NCBI GenBank assembly: GCA_027021365.1
Contig: JALUUM010000032.1
Span: 1 to 64,000 of the forward strand
DNA from: Spirochaetales bacterium
Lineage (GTDB): Bacteria > Spirochaetota > Spirochaetia > SZUA-6
Direction of reading: 5' to 3'
Length of the DNA: 64,000 nt
Under the pieces are notes generated by a model. That model saw only the letters and a list, made by a program, of their open reading frames with translations, searched no databases and was not told where the DNA came from. The first letter of the stretch is position 1. Each line of letters opens with the position of its first letter. This document shows, in pieces, positions 34,545 to 43,713 of the stretch. The translations under genes were made by a program, and so were the position numbers.

Positions 34545-36266
34545 ATGAGTAAAAGATGGAGATTCCTTCTCATACTGGTGCTTTTGGGAATATCGTACTG
34601 GTTTATATACCCTACAATAGAGTGGTACCTGTGGATACCTCAGGAAAAGAAAGACATTGCAGCGGGTTCTGCCGAGCAGATTAAAAAGTACTCTCAAAGA
34701 AAGGCAGACGAAGCACTGAACAAGCTTCTCTCCATGAACCTTAAAGACCCTATACCGAAGGAGTTCTATTTCCTTACGGCAAAGGCGAAGGAGAGATACA
34801 AGATCGAAAAGAAGCCCATTCCGAAGGTATGGAAAATAGAAGAGGTTTTAAGCAGTTACCCCAGCAGGGAAGACCTCTTTGCTGAACTAGAAGACCACTA
34901 CAGACAGGAGATCCTCTCGATAAAGGAATTGAGGGACAGAACACTACAGCTTGGTTTGGATTTGAAGGGTGGAATGTATGTAGTTATTGAGGCCGATATA
35001 GATGCGTTACAGAAGAGAGAGGGCAAGACTCTGACTCCTGAAGAAAGGGAAGATATCATGAAGCGTGCCCTGGAAATCCTTAACAACAGGATAGACCAGT
35101 TCGGTGTGACTGAACCCCAGATAAGGAGGCAGGGACAGAACAGGATAGTGGTGGAGCTGCCCGGTGCTGCTGACAGGGAGAGGATGAACAAGTTCATCCT
35201 GGGTAAGGGTAAACTCGAATTTCATATAGTGGACGACGAAGGCTTGAAAAGTTTCAAAGAGTACTATGCAAAACACCCCAATGATTTTCTCGATGAGAAC
35301 GGGAATCTCCGTGATCCCTCGGTACTTCCAAAGGGAGACGAATTACTGAAAGTCGTGGAAAAAGACAAGTACGGAATACTTCAAACCAAGGGTTACACTG
35401 TCGTAAAAAAAGAGGTGGGACTGTCAGGAAACTATATCCGTGATGCCAGGGTCAGCAGGGATCCGCTTTCGAATCAACCGGTGGTCAATTTTTTCCTCAC
35501 CGCAGAAGGCGGTGACATCTTTTACAAACTGACCAGTGAGAATGTGAATAAAACCCTAGCCGTTGTTCTGGATGACAAGGTAAGAGCACAGGCAAGAATT
35601 GCAGAGCCCATTCGTGATGCAGTCCGTGTAACGGGATTTTCCGCCGAGGAGGCAAGTAACCTCGCACTGGTCTTAAGAACAGGAGCATTACCGGTACCAC
35701 TGGTCATAATAAACTCCACAGCGATCGGTGCGTCACTTGGTGAGGATGCAATCAGACAGGGAATCAGGGCGATAATACTAGGGTTTATTCTTGTAATAGT
35801 TTTCATGCTCATCTATTACCTCGGTTCCGGACTGATTGCTGATTTTGCCCTTATTCTTAACCTATACTTCATGGTCTCCATACTCTCTGTTTTCAACTTT
35901 ACATTGACATTAACCAGTATAGCCGGTGTCATACTTACCGTTGGTATGGCGGTGGATGCAAATGTAATAGTATTCGAGAGGATAAAGGAAGAATACCGGA
36001 TAGGTAAGCAGAGGCAGGCAGCGATAAAGGCGGGATTTGCAAAGGCCTTCTGGACTGTCATGGATGCAAATATCACAACCTTCATTGCAGCTCTTGCCCT
36101 TTCCCAGATAGCAAAGGGCCCAATACAGGGTTTTGCGGTGACATTGGCTGTAGGAATCGTATCATCCATGTTCACCGCCCTCTTTGTATCGAGGTTGATA
36201 TTTGATTTCAGCACCGATGTCTTGAAACGAAAGGGAATCAGTATTAGTTGGAGGGCGGTAAAATGA
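34545..36266 (+). CDS. secD: Protein translocase subunit SecD
   Basis: 573 residues. An N-terminal helix, then a large periplasmic domain (about 30-395) with the LGLDLKGGMYVVIEAD P1 motif, and five more helices with GMAVDANVIVFERIKEE, which carries the proton-path Asp. SecD with SecF pulls preproteins out of SecYEG using the proton gradient. The extra charged segment between helix 1 and the P1 motif (about residues 30-130) is longer than in E. coli and, from memory, like spirochaetal SecD. The stop overlaps the secF start (ATGA). Confidence 0.95.
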   Translation: MSKRWRFLLILVLLGISYWFIYPTIEWYLWIPQEKKDIAAGSAEQIKKYSQRKADEALNKLLSMNLKDPIPKEFYFLTAKAKERYKIEKKPIPKVWKIEEVLSSYPSREDLFAELEDHYRQEILSIKELRDRTLQLGLDLKGGMYVVIEADIDALQKREGKTLTPEEREDIMKRALEILNNRIDQFGVTEPQIRRQGQNRIVVELPGAADRERMNKFILGKGKLEFHIVDDEGLKSFKEYYAKHPNDFLDENGNLRDPSVLPKGDELLKVVEKDKYGILQTKGYTVVKKEVGLSGNYIRDARVSRDPLSNQPVVNFFLTAEGGDIFYKLTSENVNKTLAVVLDDKVRAQARIAEPIRDAVRVTGFSAEEASNLALVLRTGALPVPLVIINSTAIGASLGEDAIRQGIRAIILGFILVIVFMLIYYLGSGLIADFALILNLYFMVSILSVFNFTLTLTSIAGVILTVGMAVDANVIVFERIKEEYRIGKQRQAAIKAGFAKAFWTVMDANITTFIAALALSQIAKGPIQGFAVTLAVGIVSSMFTALFVSRLIFDFSTDVLKRKGISISWRAVK

Positions 36267-37690
36267 GAAGAGTAATCAGGTTCACCAGGCTGAGATATGT
36301 AATGATAACGATTTCGCTGCTTGTCATAGTTTCAGGCTATGTGGGACTTTACTTGAGGGGCGGCTTTAACCTTGGAATCGATTTCAAAGGCGGTTTGACT
36401 GAACAATTCCAGATAGCACCGGTGGCACTTACTCTCTCCTATACCGGCGAGGGGAAGGCAACCCTTCTGATAAGCAAGGGAGAGACGGTAGGTCAGGCAT
36501 CAGGAACCCTGGATATCACTCTAAGCAGAAACAGAAAGATAGAAAAAAAGAGTTTTCCTTTCAAACAGTATGCCACGCTGGGGAAGCTGGTTGAAGCTCT
36601 TGGCAGCATAGACGGATTGAATGTAGAGATGAAGGCCAATGAAACTACTCCCAGCACCAGTTTGATTTCTCTCGACTACCCTGTAGATCTTTCAAAGGAA
36701 CCATTTACCATTAACAGGCTCCTGCAGGGAAATGACGAGGTATATGTTACGATTACCGAGCTGCGAAAGGTATTCACCACACTAGGCAAGTACAGCCTTC
36801 AGCAGGTGGGAAATCCGGTAGCTCAGGAGTTCATTGTAAGGATAGAGGCAAATGAAACGGATAAAGAGTTCCGGCAGAAAACGGAAAAGAAGATTTATGA
36901 CCTCTTGAGTGCAAAGTATGGAAGTAACCAGATCATCATAAAGAAGACCGATTTTGTGGGGCCGAGATTTTCCAGGGACCTCACAACCCAGGCAATTTCA
37001 CTCGTAACCGTAGCCCTTACATTGATACTTATTTACGTAAGTTTCCGGTTCAAGTTCATTTATGCTATCGCTGCAATTCTTGCACTGGTACATGACGTTT
37101 CGGTGATGCTCGGTGTCATAGGTACATTCCAGTTGGAGGTAACCACCGCAACGATAGCCGCGGTTTTGACCATAATAGGATACTCGTTGAACGATACAAT
37201 AGTCATCTTTGACAGGATAAGAGAAAACGTTAATCTCATGAGAGATGAGAAGCTGAGTAATATAATAGATACAAGTATTACCCAGTCCCTCAGCAGAACA
37301 TTGATAACATCTCTTACAACGTTGCTTGCAGTACTTGCAATCTACATCTTCGGAACCGGATCGATAAAACTCTTTGCCCTGAACCTCATCGTCGGAATAG
37401 TTGTTGGTACATACTCTTCGATATTCATTGCCTCCCCCATTGTACTGGAGTGGTACAATGCAGCGGATAGAAGAAAACTGCGGAGGGATACGGAGAAGTA
37501 CGGCAAGAGGGAGAATCTTGCACCTGCCGGGGGGGGTGAAAGAGAGAAAAAGAAGACCCTGACAGCCGGTAAGGAAACGATTAAGGAAAAGGTCGATTCG
37601 GAAAAGGTTTCGAAAAAGGCAACACCTGTTCCTGTTATTCAAGAGAGAAGACCAAAGAAGAAGAAAAAAAAGAAGAAAAAGACAAAGTAA
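36263..37690 (+). CDS. secF: Protein translocase subunit SecF
   Basis: 475 residues from ATG 36263 in the ATGA overlap with secD; GGAGGG lies 6-11 nt upstream. Motifs: FNLGIDFKGGLTEQFQ, the SecD/SecF-family helices, and GYSLNDTIVIFDRIREN. It is longer than typical SecF (about 310). There is an insert of about 100 residues between helix 1 and the conserved periplasmic part. A very basic C-terminal tail ends in a run of about 20 Lys/Arg-rich residues, probably contacting membrane lipid or ribosomes. Confidence 0.93.
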   Translation: MRRVIRFTRLRYVMITISLLVIVSGYVGLYLRGGFNLGIDFKGGLTEQFQIAPVALTLSYTGEGKATLLISKGETVGQASGTLDITLSRNRKIEKKSFPFKQYATLGKLVEALGSIDGLNVEMKANETTPSTSLISLDYPVDLSKEPFTINRLLQGNDEVYVTITELRKVFTTLGKYSLQQVGNPVAQEFIVRIEANETDKEFRQKTEKKIYDLLSAKYGSNQIIIKKTDFVGPRFSRDLTTQAISLVTVALTLILIYVSFRFKFIYAIAAILALVHDVSVMLGVIGTFQLEVTTATIAAVLTIIGYSLNDTIVIFDRIRENVNLMRDEKLSNIIDTSITQSLSRTLITSLTTLLAVLAIYIFGTGSIKLFALNLIVGIVVGTYSSIFIASPIVLEWYNAADRRKLRRDTEKYGKRENLAPAGGGEREKKKTLTAGKETIKEKVDSEKVSKKATPVPVIQERRPKKKKKKKKKTK

Positions 37691-37693
37691 GTG

Positions 37694-38374
37694 ATGCGAT
37701 TGCTCTGCCTTTCTGATATTCACGGAAAAAGAATTGTAATAGAAGAATTGCTTAAAGAAGCGGGAAGGGTAGATACAATTGTAATCTCGGGTGATATCAC
37801 CCATGCCGGTAATTACGACAGGGCCAGGGAGATTCTGGAGCCTCTTTTCGATCTTGGCCTGGAGGTAATTGCGATACCCGGTAATATGGATACGGAAAGC
37901 GTATCTCAGTATCTGAAGGATATAAGGGCAAACATAGAGGGGCATGGAAAGGTTATCGGCGGAGTTGGTTTTTTTGGTGTTGGAGGGAGTAATCATTCTA
38001 TTTTCAGGACTCCCAATGAAAAACCGGGAGAAATGCTAAGCAAACTACTTGAAACAGGGTATGGCGAGATTGAATATAGAGAAGTGAAGGTTTTAGTTTC
38101 TCATGCACCACCCAGGAATACCAAGCTGGACAGGAGTTTTGCAGGGACTCATGTCGGTTCGGATGAGATAAGAAGATTCCTGGAGACAAAGGAGATTGAC
38201 CTTTGCATATGCGGCCATATTCACGAGTCGAGCGGGGAAGATACGATAAAAGGTACAAAATGTGTTAATGTCGGACCATACAAGAGCGGATACTATTGCA
38301 TTATAGATATTGAGTTCGGAAAAGAGGATAGAGAAAAAGAAAAGGAAATTACCATAGAGCGGAGGAGATTATGA
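37694..38374 (+). CDS. Calcineurin-like metallophosphoesterase (YfcE/MJ0936-like)
   Basis: 226 residues from ATG 37694 (GTG 37691 is adjacent). Metal motifs are LSDIHGKRIV, VISGDITH, IPGNMD, VSHAPP and ICGHIHESSG, the set of the class III metallophosphatase family. It probably hydrolyses phosphodiester bonds; the natural substrate is unclear. It lies between secF and tkt, with ATGA overlap to tkt. Confidence 0.88.
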   Translation: MRLLCLSDIHGKRIVIEELLKEAGRVDTIVISGDITHAGNYDRAREILEPLFDLGLEVIAIPGNMDTESVSQYLKDIRANIEGHGKVIGGVGFFGVGGSNHSIFRTPNEKPGEMLSKLLETGYGEIEYREVKVLVSHAPPRNTKLDRSFAGTHVGSDEIRRFLETKEIDLCICGHIHESSGEDTIKGTKCVNVGPYKSGYYCIIDIEFGKEDREKEKEITIERRRL

Positions 38375-40413
38375 ACAGGAAAGCATTGGAAGCGATTGCA
38401 CTTTCAGTGAGAAGTCTGACAGTAGATGCCGTGCAGAAGGCTAATTCGGGACACCCCGGATTACCGATGGGTTGTGCCGAGTTGGGCGCATTGATATATG
38501 CGGAGATATTGAAACACAATCCGTCGGATCCCAAATGGGTAAACAGGGACAGATTTGTCCTTTCTGCCGGTCATGGCGTTGTGCTTCAGTATGCTCTTCT
38601 CTATATGTCCGGTTACGATCTTTCACTGGAAGACTTAAAGGCCTTCAGGCAGCTTGGTTCTAAAACTCCCGGACATCCCGAGTATGGTGTTACTCCCGGT
38701 CTGGAAACGACTACGGGACCTCTCGGCCAGGGTTTCGGAAATGCAGTCGGTATGGCAATTGCCGAAACAGCATTGGCTGAAAGGTTCAACACGGAGAAAC
38801 AAAAGATAATTGATCATTATACCTATGTGCTGGCTGGTGACGGTGACCTGATGGAAGGAGTCAGTGCGGAAGCCGCGGCCCTTGCAGGCCATCTGGGGCT
38901 TGGAAAGCTCATAGTGTTCTACGACTCGAACAGGGTTACCATAGAAGGATCCACGGATATTACCTGGAGCGAAGATGTCCTAAAGAGATTCGAGGCTTAC
39001 GGGTGGCATGTGTCCTCCGGTGACATGTACGATTTTGAAGGAACTATGAAGCTGGTAGAAGAGGCAAGGAATGAAAAGAACAAGCCTTCCATAATAATGC
39101 TAAAATCAATTATAGCAAAGGGTTCACCTCACCTAGAGGGGAATCCTAAGTCACATGGTGCTCCACTGGGAGAAGAAGAAGTGAAAGCGGTAAAAAAGGC
39201 TCTGGGTATTCCGGAGGATGCAGATTTCTACGTATCGGAGGATGCACTGTCCTATTTTAGGGAGAAGAGGAGCCAGTGGCAGCGGGAATACGAAAACTGG
39301 AAGAAACTTTTCGAAGAATGGAAGCGTGAAAACGGTGAGCTGTACACTCAGTGGAAAGAATATTTTGCGGAAAGAATCAATACGGATTCCATAGAGCTTC
39401 CCCGGTTCAATGCCGGTGAAAAGGTAGCAACGAGGGCGGCTAGTGGAAAGGTGCTGAATGCAGTGGCAAAGGCTGTCCCGAATCTGATAGGTGGTTCTGC
39501 CGACCTCGGGCCCTCGAACAAGACGAAGCTCGAGGGAATGGGTGACTTCAGTAGGGATGACAGGAAAGGGAGGAACCTTCACTTCGGGGTGCGTGAACAC
39601 GGCATGGGAGCGATAACAAACGGAATTGCGCTGCATGGAGGTTTCAGGCCCTTCTGTGCCACTTTCCTCGTGTTTTCAGATTACATGCGACCGCCCATAA
39701 GGCTTGCAAGCATGATGAAACTGCCGGTAATTTATGTTTTCACACATGATTCTGTCTTTGTCGGTGAAGATGGGCCAACTCACCAGCCGGTTGAACACCT
39801 GGCGGCACTTAGGACGATTCCGGGGCTGGTAACACTGCGGCCTGGTGATGCACAGGAAACAGGTGAAGCATGGCTGATGGCACTGGAAAGAACCGATGGC
39901 CCTACGGCTCTCGCCCTCTCCAGGCAGGGTCTGCTTGTCTACGAAAAGAGCGACAGTGATTGGAAGAAAAATATTCGAAGAGGCGCATACATCGTGTTCG
40001 AGGGCGGCTCCGAGAGTAACGGAGGCTCAGCAGGTAACTCTTCAGGTAACTCCCTAAGTAACTCTCCGGATGGGAGACCGGATGTAGTCGTCATAGCAAC
40101 CGGTTCAGAGGTTTCTCTTGCAGTCTCTGCAGCTAAGAAGATTTCGGGAAAGAAGATACGTGTGGTATCGATGATATCACCGGAGCTGTTTCTGCAGAAT
40201 GACCGGGAATACATCGATAATATTTTACCGCCGGGTATCCGAAGAGTAGTAATAGAGGCGGGAATTTCTTTGGGATGGGAGAGATTTACAGAGGGGGAGG
40301 ATGATATAATCTCTATCGACCGTTTCGGTGAATCAGGGCCCGGGAGTGAAGTTGCAAGACATCTCGGGATTTCTGAAGAGGCATTGATAGAGAAGCTTAA
40401 AAAAGCAGATTGA
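38371..40413 (+). CDS. tkt: Transketolase
   Basis: 680 residues. The thiamine-diphosphate site is in LAGDGDLMEGVSAEAAALAG, with HGVVLQYALLY-type N-terminal motifs, and the Pyr domain has VREHGMGAITNGIALHGG and HDSVFVGEDGPTHQPVEHL. It moves two-carbon units in the non-oxidative pentose phosphate pathway, complementing zwf/opcA/pgl. A Ser/Gly/Asn-rich insert of about 22 residues (about 547-569) with repeated GNSSGNS-like codons interrupts the C-terminal domain before PDVVVIATGSEVSLAV; I do not know this from other transketolases. Confidence 0.95.
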   Translation: MNRKALEAIALSVRSLTVDAVQKANSGHPGLPMGCAELGALIYAEILKHNPSDPKWVNRDRFVLSAGHGVVLQYALLYMSGYDLSLEDLKAFRQLGSKTPGHPEYGVTPGLETTTGPLGQGFGNAVGMAIAETALAERFNTEKQKIIDHYTYVLAGDGDLMEGVSAEAAALAGHLGLGKLIVFYDSNRVTIEGSTDITWSEDVLKRFEAYGWHVSSGDMYDFEGTMKLVEEARNEKNKPSIIMLKSIIAKGSPHLEGNPKSHGAPLGEEEVKAVKKALGIPEDADFYVSEDALSYFREKRSQWQREYENWKKLFEEWKRENGELYTQWKEYFAERINTDSIELPRFNAGEKVATRAASGKVLNAVAKAVPNLIGGSADLGPSNKTKLEGMGDFSRDDRKGRNLHFGVREHGMGAITNGIALHGGFRPFCATFLVFSDYMRPPIRLASMMKLPVIYVFTHDSVFVGEDGPTHQPVEHLAALRTIPGLVTLRPGDAQETGEAWLMALERTDGPTALALSRQGLLVYEKSDSDWKKNIRRGAYIVFEGGSESNGGSAGNSSGNSLSNSPDGRPDVVVIATGSEVSLAVSAAKKISGKKIRVVSMISPELFLQNDREYIDNILPPGIRRVVIEAGISLGWERFTEGEDDIISIDRFGESGPGSEVARHLGISEEALIEKLKKAD

Positions 40414-41516
40414 TGAAGAAAAAAGATTCGAAAGATGGAAACTACCATAACGGTAAAGCAGACAAGAGCTCAGTCGAAATCGTAGATGATGTTGTAAAGC
40501 TTACATTCTTCTCCGACCTCGTCCGTGACATAGCTGCATCCAGAACCATAAACGAGATAATGAATCATGTCATGGACAAAATAGGTACGATTTTCGTTCC
40601 GCTGAACTGGTCGCTCCTCTTAAAGAAGAGGAAAACGGGGCAGCTCTACTTCAGAGTTGTTGTGGGGGTGCATGCCGATAAGCTTCGGGGAAAGGTTGTT
40701 CCAAAGGGGAAAGGCATTGCAAACTGGATCGCAGAGACCGGCCAGTCCGTTATAGTCGAAGATGTTTCCAAGGACAGCAGATTCAACGATTATTTCGACA
40801 GGATTACCGGATTCAAGACCAAGTCGATAATTGGTGTTCCCCTTGCAAACAACGGGAGGGTTTTCGGGGTCATAGAGCTGATAAACAAACTGAACGGTGA
40901 ATCATTTACTCCCCTGGAACTGAAGATCCTGACAACCATAGCGGATTTCGCCGCAATAGCAATAGGAAAGGTTTACTACTTCAGGGCTCTGAAGAAGATT
41001 GCAACGATAGACCCCTTAACAGGAATCTCCAACAGGAGAATATTCGAAAAGATATTCAGCAGAGAAGCTGCCCGTTGCAAGCGTTACGGTGGTCAGCTCT
41101 CCATGATAATGATAGATATAAACGACTTCAAAAAGATAAACGATCAATTCGGACACCCTGCCGGCGATAAGGTTCTAAAAAACCTTGCAAGGATTTTAAG
41201 GAGAAGCGTAAGGAAGGTCGATACCGTTGCCCGTTACGGTGGTGATGAGTTCGTTGTACTTATGCCCAATACCCCAAGGGAGAAAGCCGAGGTTGTGAGA
41301 AAACGTATCGAAGAACACCTGACCAACCTCAACATGATGGGGGAGGAACTACCCTTTCGGATAAGCATGGGTCTCCACTCTGCAAGCGGGGATGCTGTGG
41401 ATGAACTTATCATAGATGCCGATATGGACCTCTACAGGCAGAAATCGAAAAAAGAGGACGAAAATTACGAAAACCTGGGTGACTATCTGGAAGATTTCAT
41501 GAACGAGGAAGAGTAG
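40413..41516 (+). CDS. GAF-GGDEF diguanylate cyclase
   Basis: 367 residues; ATG 40413 overlaps the tkt stop (TGATG). An N-terminal GAF domain (about 35-190) with WIAETGQSVIVEDVS and VFGVIELINKLNG, then a GGDEF domain with an intact active site YGGDEFVVLM (about residue 275). The inhibitory site RKVD is present five residues upstream. It should make cyclic-di-GMP under control of a GAF ligand. The possible receptor in this window is the PilZ protein at 32628-33683. The C-terminal tail is acidic. Confidence 0.93.
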   Translation: MKKKDSKDGNYHNGKADKSSVEIVDDVVKLTFFSDLVRDIAASRTINEIMNHVMDKIGTIFVPLNWSLLLKKRKTGQLYFRVVVGVHADKLRGKVVPKGKGIANWIAETGQSVIVEDVSKDSRFNDYFDRITGFKTKSIIGVPLANNGRVFGVIELINKLNGESFTPLELKILTTIADFAAIAIGKVYYFRALKKIATIDPLTGISNRRIFEKIFSREAARCKRYGGQLSMIMIDINDFKKINDQFGHPAGDKVLKNLARILRRSVRKVDTVARYGGDEFVVLMPNTPREKAEVVRKRIEEHLTNLNMMGEELPFRISMGLHSASGDAVDELIIDADMDLYRQKSKKEDENYENLGDYLEDFMNEEE

Positions 41517-41543
41517 GGGAAGACTAAGGGTCGGTTACCGCGT

Positions 41544-41633
41544 TTAAAGACTTGTGCCTTAAAGACCTATTCCTAAAAGACTTGTGCCTTAAAGACTTGT
41601 TCCTTAAAGATTTATGCCTTTAAGGCTTGTTCC
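41544..41633. repeat. 15-bp tandem repeat, six copies (30-bp dimer x 3)
   Basis: Unit TTAAAGACTTGTGCC, six copies back to back. Position 13 alternates G,T,G,T,G,T, so the true unit is a 30-bp dimer repeated three times. It lies between the cyclase stop and the convergent 41650-42378 gene. In one frame it reads as LKDLC/LKDLF repeats, and most differences are synonymous in that frame, but there is no start codon. Confidence 0.9.
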
Positions 41634-41649
41634 CGTACTGTTGCAGGCC

Positions 41650-42378
41650 TCAAAACTCCCTGCCGTGCACCTTTAAAAGGTTAAACTTTCCCACATGACT
41701 TATGAGCATCACAGCCATGACACCAGCCTCTAGCGGGTCTGATACCACTATGTCCGAAACCCTGTTTATCGACCCGGCCATTTTAAGTGAAATCACCGGT
41801 ATGCCGTAGTTTTCCTTCAACTCGATAACAGCGTCGCTGATTTCACCTCCCATAAGTGCACCTGCCAGTACCAGTATCGCTGCTCTGTGCAGCCTTCCGA
41901 CGGCACGGACGGCCCCTGCAATTTCACTCTCTCCCACGATGGCTATGGTATCAACGGATATTCTTTCCCCGCGTATGTTGTGCCTGTCCGCCTCTGCAAT
42001 TGCACCTGCGGCAACCTGAGCAACCTGAGCTCCGCCGCCCATCACGATAACACGTTTTCCGTAGGTCTTGCTGTAGGTGGGTCTCACCTTGACGTCTCCA
42101 AGCGACGGAATTGCCCTAATTCCCTCCAGCAGTTTTTCCCTGTTTACAGTATCTTCCACCTGGACGAGTATGTGCGTCTCTCCGTCGTGCTCTATCCAGG
42201 ACTGAACATAGGTAAGGTTCCCGTTCAACGAAGAGATGAAGGAGGCAATATCGGCTATCAAACCCTTTCTGTCGGATGCTCGAATCTCGATGGCAAAACC
42301 GCCGGTTTCCGATGAAGCGGAATGATTCTTTATCCACAGGTAACGGTTCTTAAGTTTTTCAGGTAGTTTATCACTCAT
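41650..42378 (-). CDS. ACT-domain protein with DUF5612-like C-terminal domain
   Basis: 242 residues. The N-terminal ACT domain (about 25-100; IEIRASDRKGLIADIASFIS) is a small-molecule, often amino-acid, binding fold. The C-terminal domain (about 105-240; VIVMGGGAQVAQVAAGAIAE, DRHNIRGERISVDTIAIVG, VLAGALMGGEISDAVIELKE) resembles DUF5612, which I recall mainly from methanogenic archaea. It is likely a cytoplasmic regulator of unknown target. The start overlaps the end of the glycosyltransferase gene by 8 bp. Confidence 0.7.
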   Translation of the reverse strand: MSDKLPEKLKNRYLWIKNHSASSETGGFAIEIRASDRKGLIADIASFISSLNGNLTYVQSWIEHDGETHILVQVEDTVNREKLLEGIRAIPSLGDVKVRPTYSKTYGKRVIVMGGGAQVAQVAAGAIAEADRHNIRGERISVDTIAIVGESEIAGAVRAVGRLHRAAILVLAGALMGGEISDAVIELKENYGIPVISLKMAGSINRVSDIVVSDPLEAGVMAVMLISHVGKFNLLKVHGREF

Positions 42379-43591
42379 GGCGTCTAACCCTTTTTCGTTT
42401 ATTTCTCTGAATATTCCTCTGAATATTAATATTCCTGCAGAGCGAGAGGAGAAATTTCACTATATCTTCGCTCCCCGATCGATAGCCAAGTTTTCTTAGG
42501 TTTTCCGTATATCTCTCGATTTCACTTCTGTCATCGATGCTCCTTTCTATGAAGCGGGTAAATCCTCCCACGGTCCTTTTGACCCATCCGTATTGATGCT
42601 TAACGACCCACTCCTTGGTGGATCTTTCGTTTTCCATGAAGCTCACTATTAAAGGCGGGCGTCCCACTACAATCGATTCCATGATAGAGTTGGGGCCGGC
42701 TTTTCCGATTACGAAATCGGAGGCACAGATGTAATCCTCCATGTTGTCAACGAAACCCCTTATCACAAACCTTGTCTTTCCTGAAAACTTATCCGCCCAG
42801 CGCTCCAGTTCTCCTTTCAGTTTCGTGTTACGGCCACATATTATGAGCACCTGAAGTGGAAGATTCCTATCCACGATATCTTTCATGTATTTCTTTACGG
42901 GTCCCACTCCTTCTGCTCCAAAATTGAGGAGGCATGTAAGCATATTATCCGAAAGGCCAAGCTTTCTGCGAGCCTCCTCCTTGAAACACGATTTCTCCGA
43001 GAATTCAGGCCTGATCGGATAGTTGAATATAAGCACTTTCTTGGGATCTGCACCCTTTTCTATCATTTCATCGCGTGCCTTTTTTGAAAAAACTATACTG
43101 TAGTCAAGTTTTCCCGCTACCCATATGGAGTGGCTTTGAAAGGGCTCGGGGTTGATACCTATGCTAAGGAATCTCTTCTTCTTCCAGTGGGCGAGCCGCT
43201 CCAAGTAATGATGAGGTGTGAAGTAAGTTGACATAACGATATCGGGCTTTTCTCTCTCCAGGTACCTCTTGAGCCTTGGTATCAGGACAACTCCGAAGAA
43301 TGCATCTATGCTCCGGGTGAGAATCGGATTGTCTGCTGTACCGAAGAATGCGCTGATGATTGGCGGATACCTTAATGCTATGCGAATCCAGAAGTTCCTG
43401 TAGAGAGAGTACAGTATCTTCGATTTTACAGCCTCTCCGAAATCTACTATATCCACCTTAGCAGGGAGGGGATCCTTCACTTTTTCACCTGCCACTAGCC
43501 TTTCGAACTGTTTTTTCAGGGCAAGGGCAGGAGCCTTGTGCCCACCACCGACATCTACGGTAAAAATGATGATTTTCTTCTCTCTTTCGAT
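42371..43591 (-). CDS. MGDG-synthase/MurG-like glycosyltransferase, apparent ATC start
   Basis: 406 residues if begun at ATC 43591. The first conventional start, GTG 43495, would cut off the nucleotide-sugar-transferase N-terminus KKIIIFTVDVGGGHKAPA, whose GGGH loop is essential in the family. No ATG, GTG or TTG occurs in that frame upstream. AGGAGAGGAG (43606-43597) lies exactly 5 nt before ATC. The C-terminal GT-B half shows LNFGAEGVGPVKKYM, RGFVDNMEDYICASDFVIGKAGPNSIMES and GRPPLIVSF. It probably glycosylates diacylglycerol or a similar lipid at the inner membrane. A sequencing error (ATG to ATC) is the main alternative. Confidence 0.75.
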   Translation of the reverse strand: MEREKKIIIFTVDVGGGHKAPALALKKQFERLVAGEKVKDPLPAKVDIVDFGEAVKSKILYSLYRNFWIRIALRYPPIISAFFGTADNPILTRSIDAFFGVVLIPRLKRYLEREKPDIVMSTYFTPHHYLERLAHWKKKRFLSIGINPEPFQSHSIWVAGKLDYSIVFSKKARDEMIEKGADPKKVLIFNYPIRPEFSEKSCFKEEARRKLGLSDNMLTCLLNFGAEGVGPVKKYMKDIVDRNLPLQVLIICGRNTKLKGELERWADKFSGKTRFVIRGFVDNMEDYICASDFVIGKAGPNSIMESIVVGRPPLIVSFMENERSTKEWVVKHQYGWVKRTVGGFTRFIERSIDDRSEIERYTENLRKLGYRSGSEDIVKFLLSLCRNINIQRNIQRNKRKRVRRHE

Positions 43592-43713
43592 TTTGACTCC
43601 TCTCCTGAAGCAAGAAATTCCAGAGGAATGGTAAAACCTTGGATTGAATTTGTCAATGAAATTGGCGCACTATCACTTGCTAAGATATTTGATTCCGAGT
43701 TATCCTCTTTACC

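Noticed and set aside
41544..41633. CRISPR or small protein gene in the 15-bp repeats
   Set aside because: No unique spacers, and no start codon or ribosome site for the LKDLC frame.
42371..43495. Glycosyltransferase starting at GTG 43495
   Set aside because: It would delete the GGGH loop and has no ribosome site; coding clearly continues 32 codons upstream.
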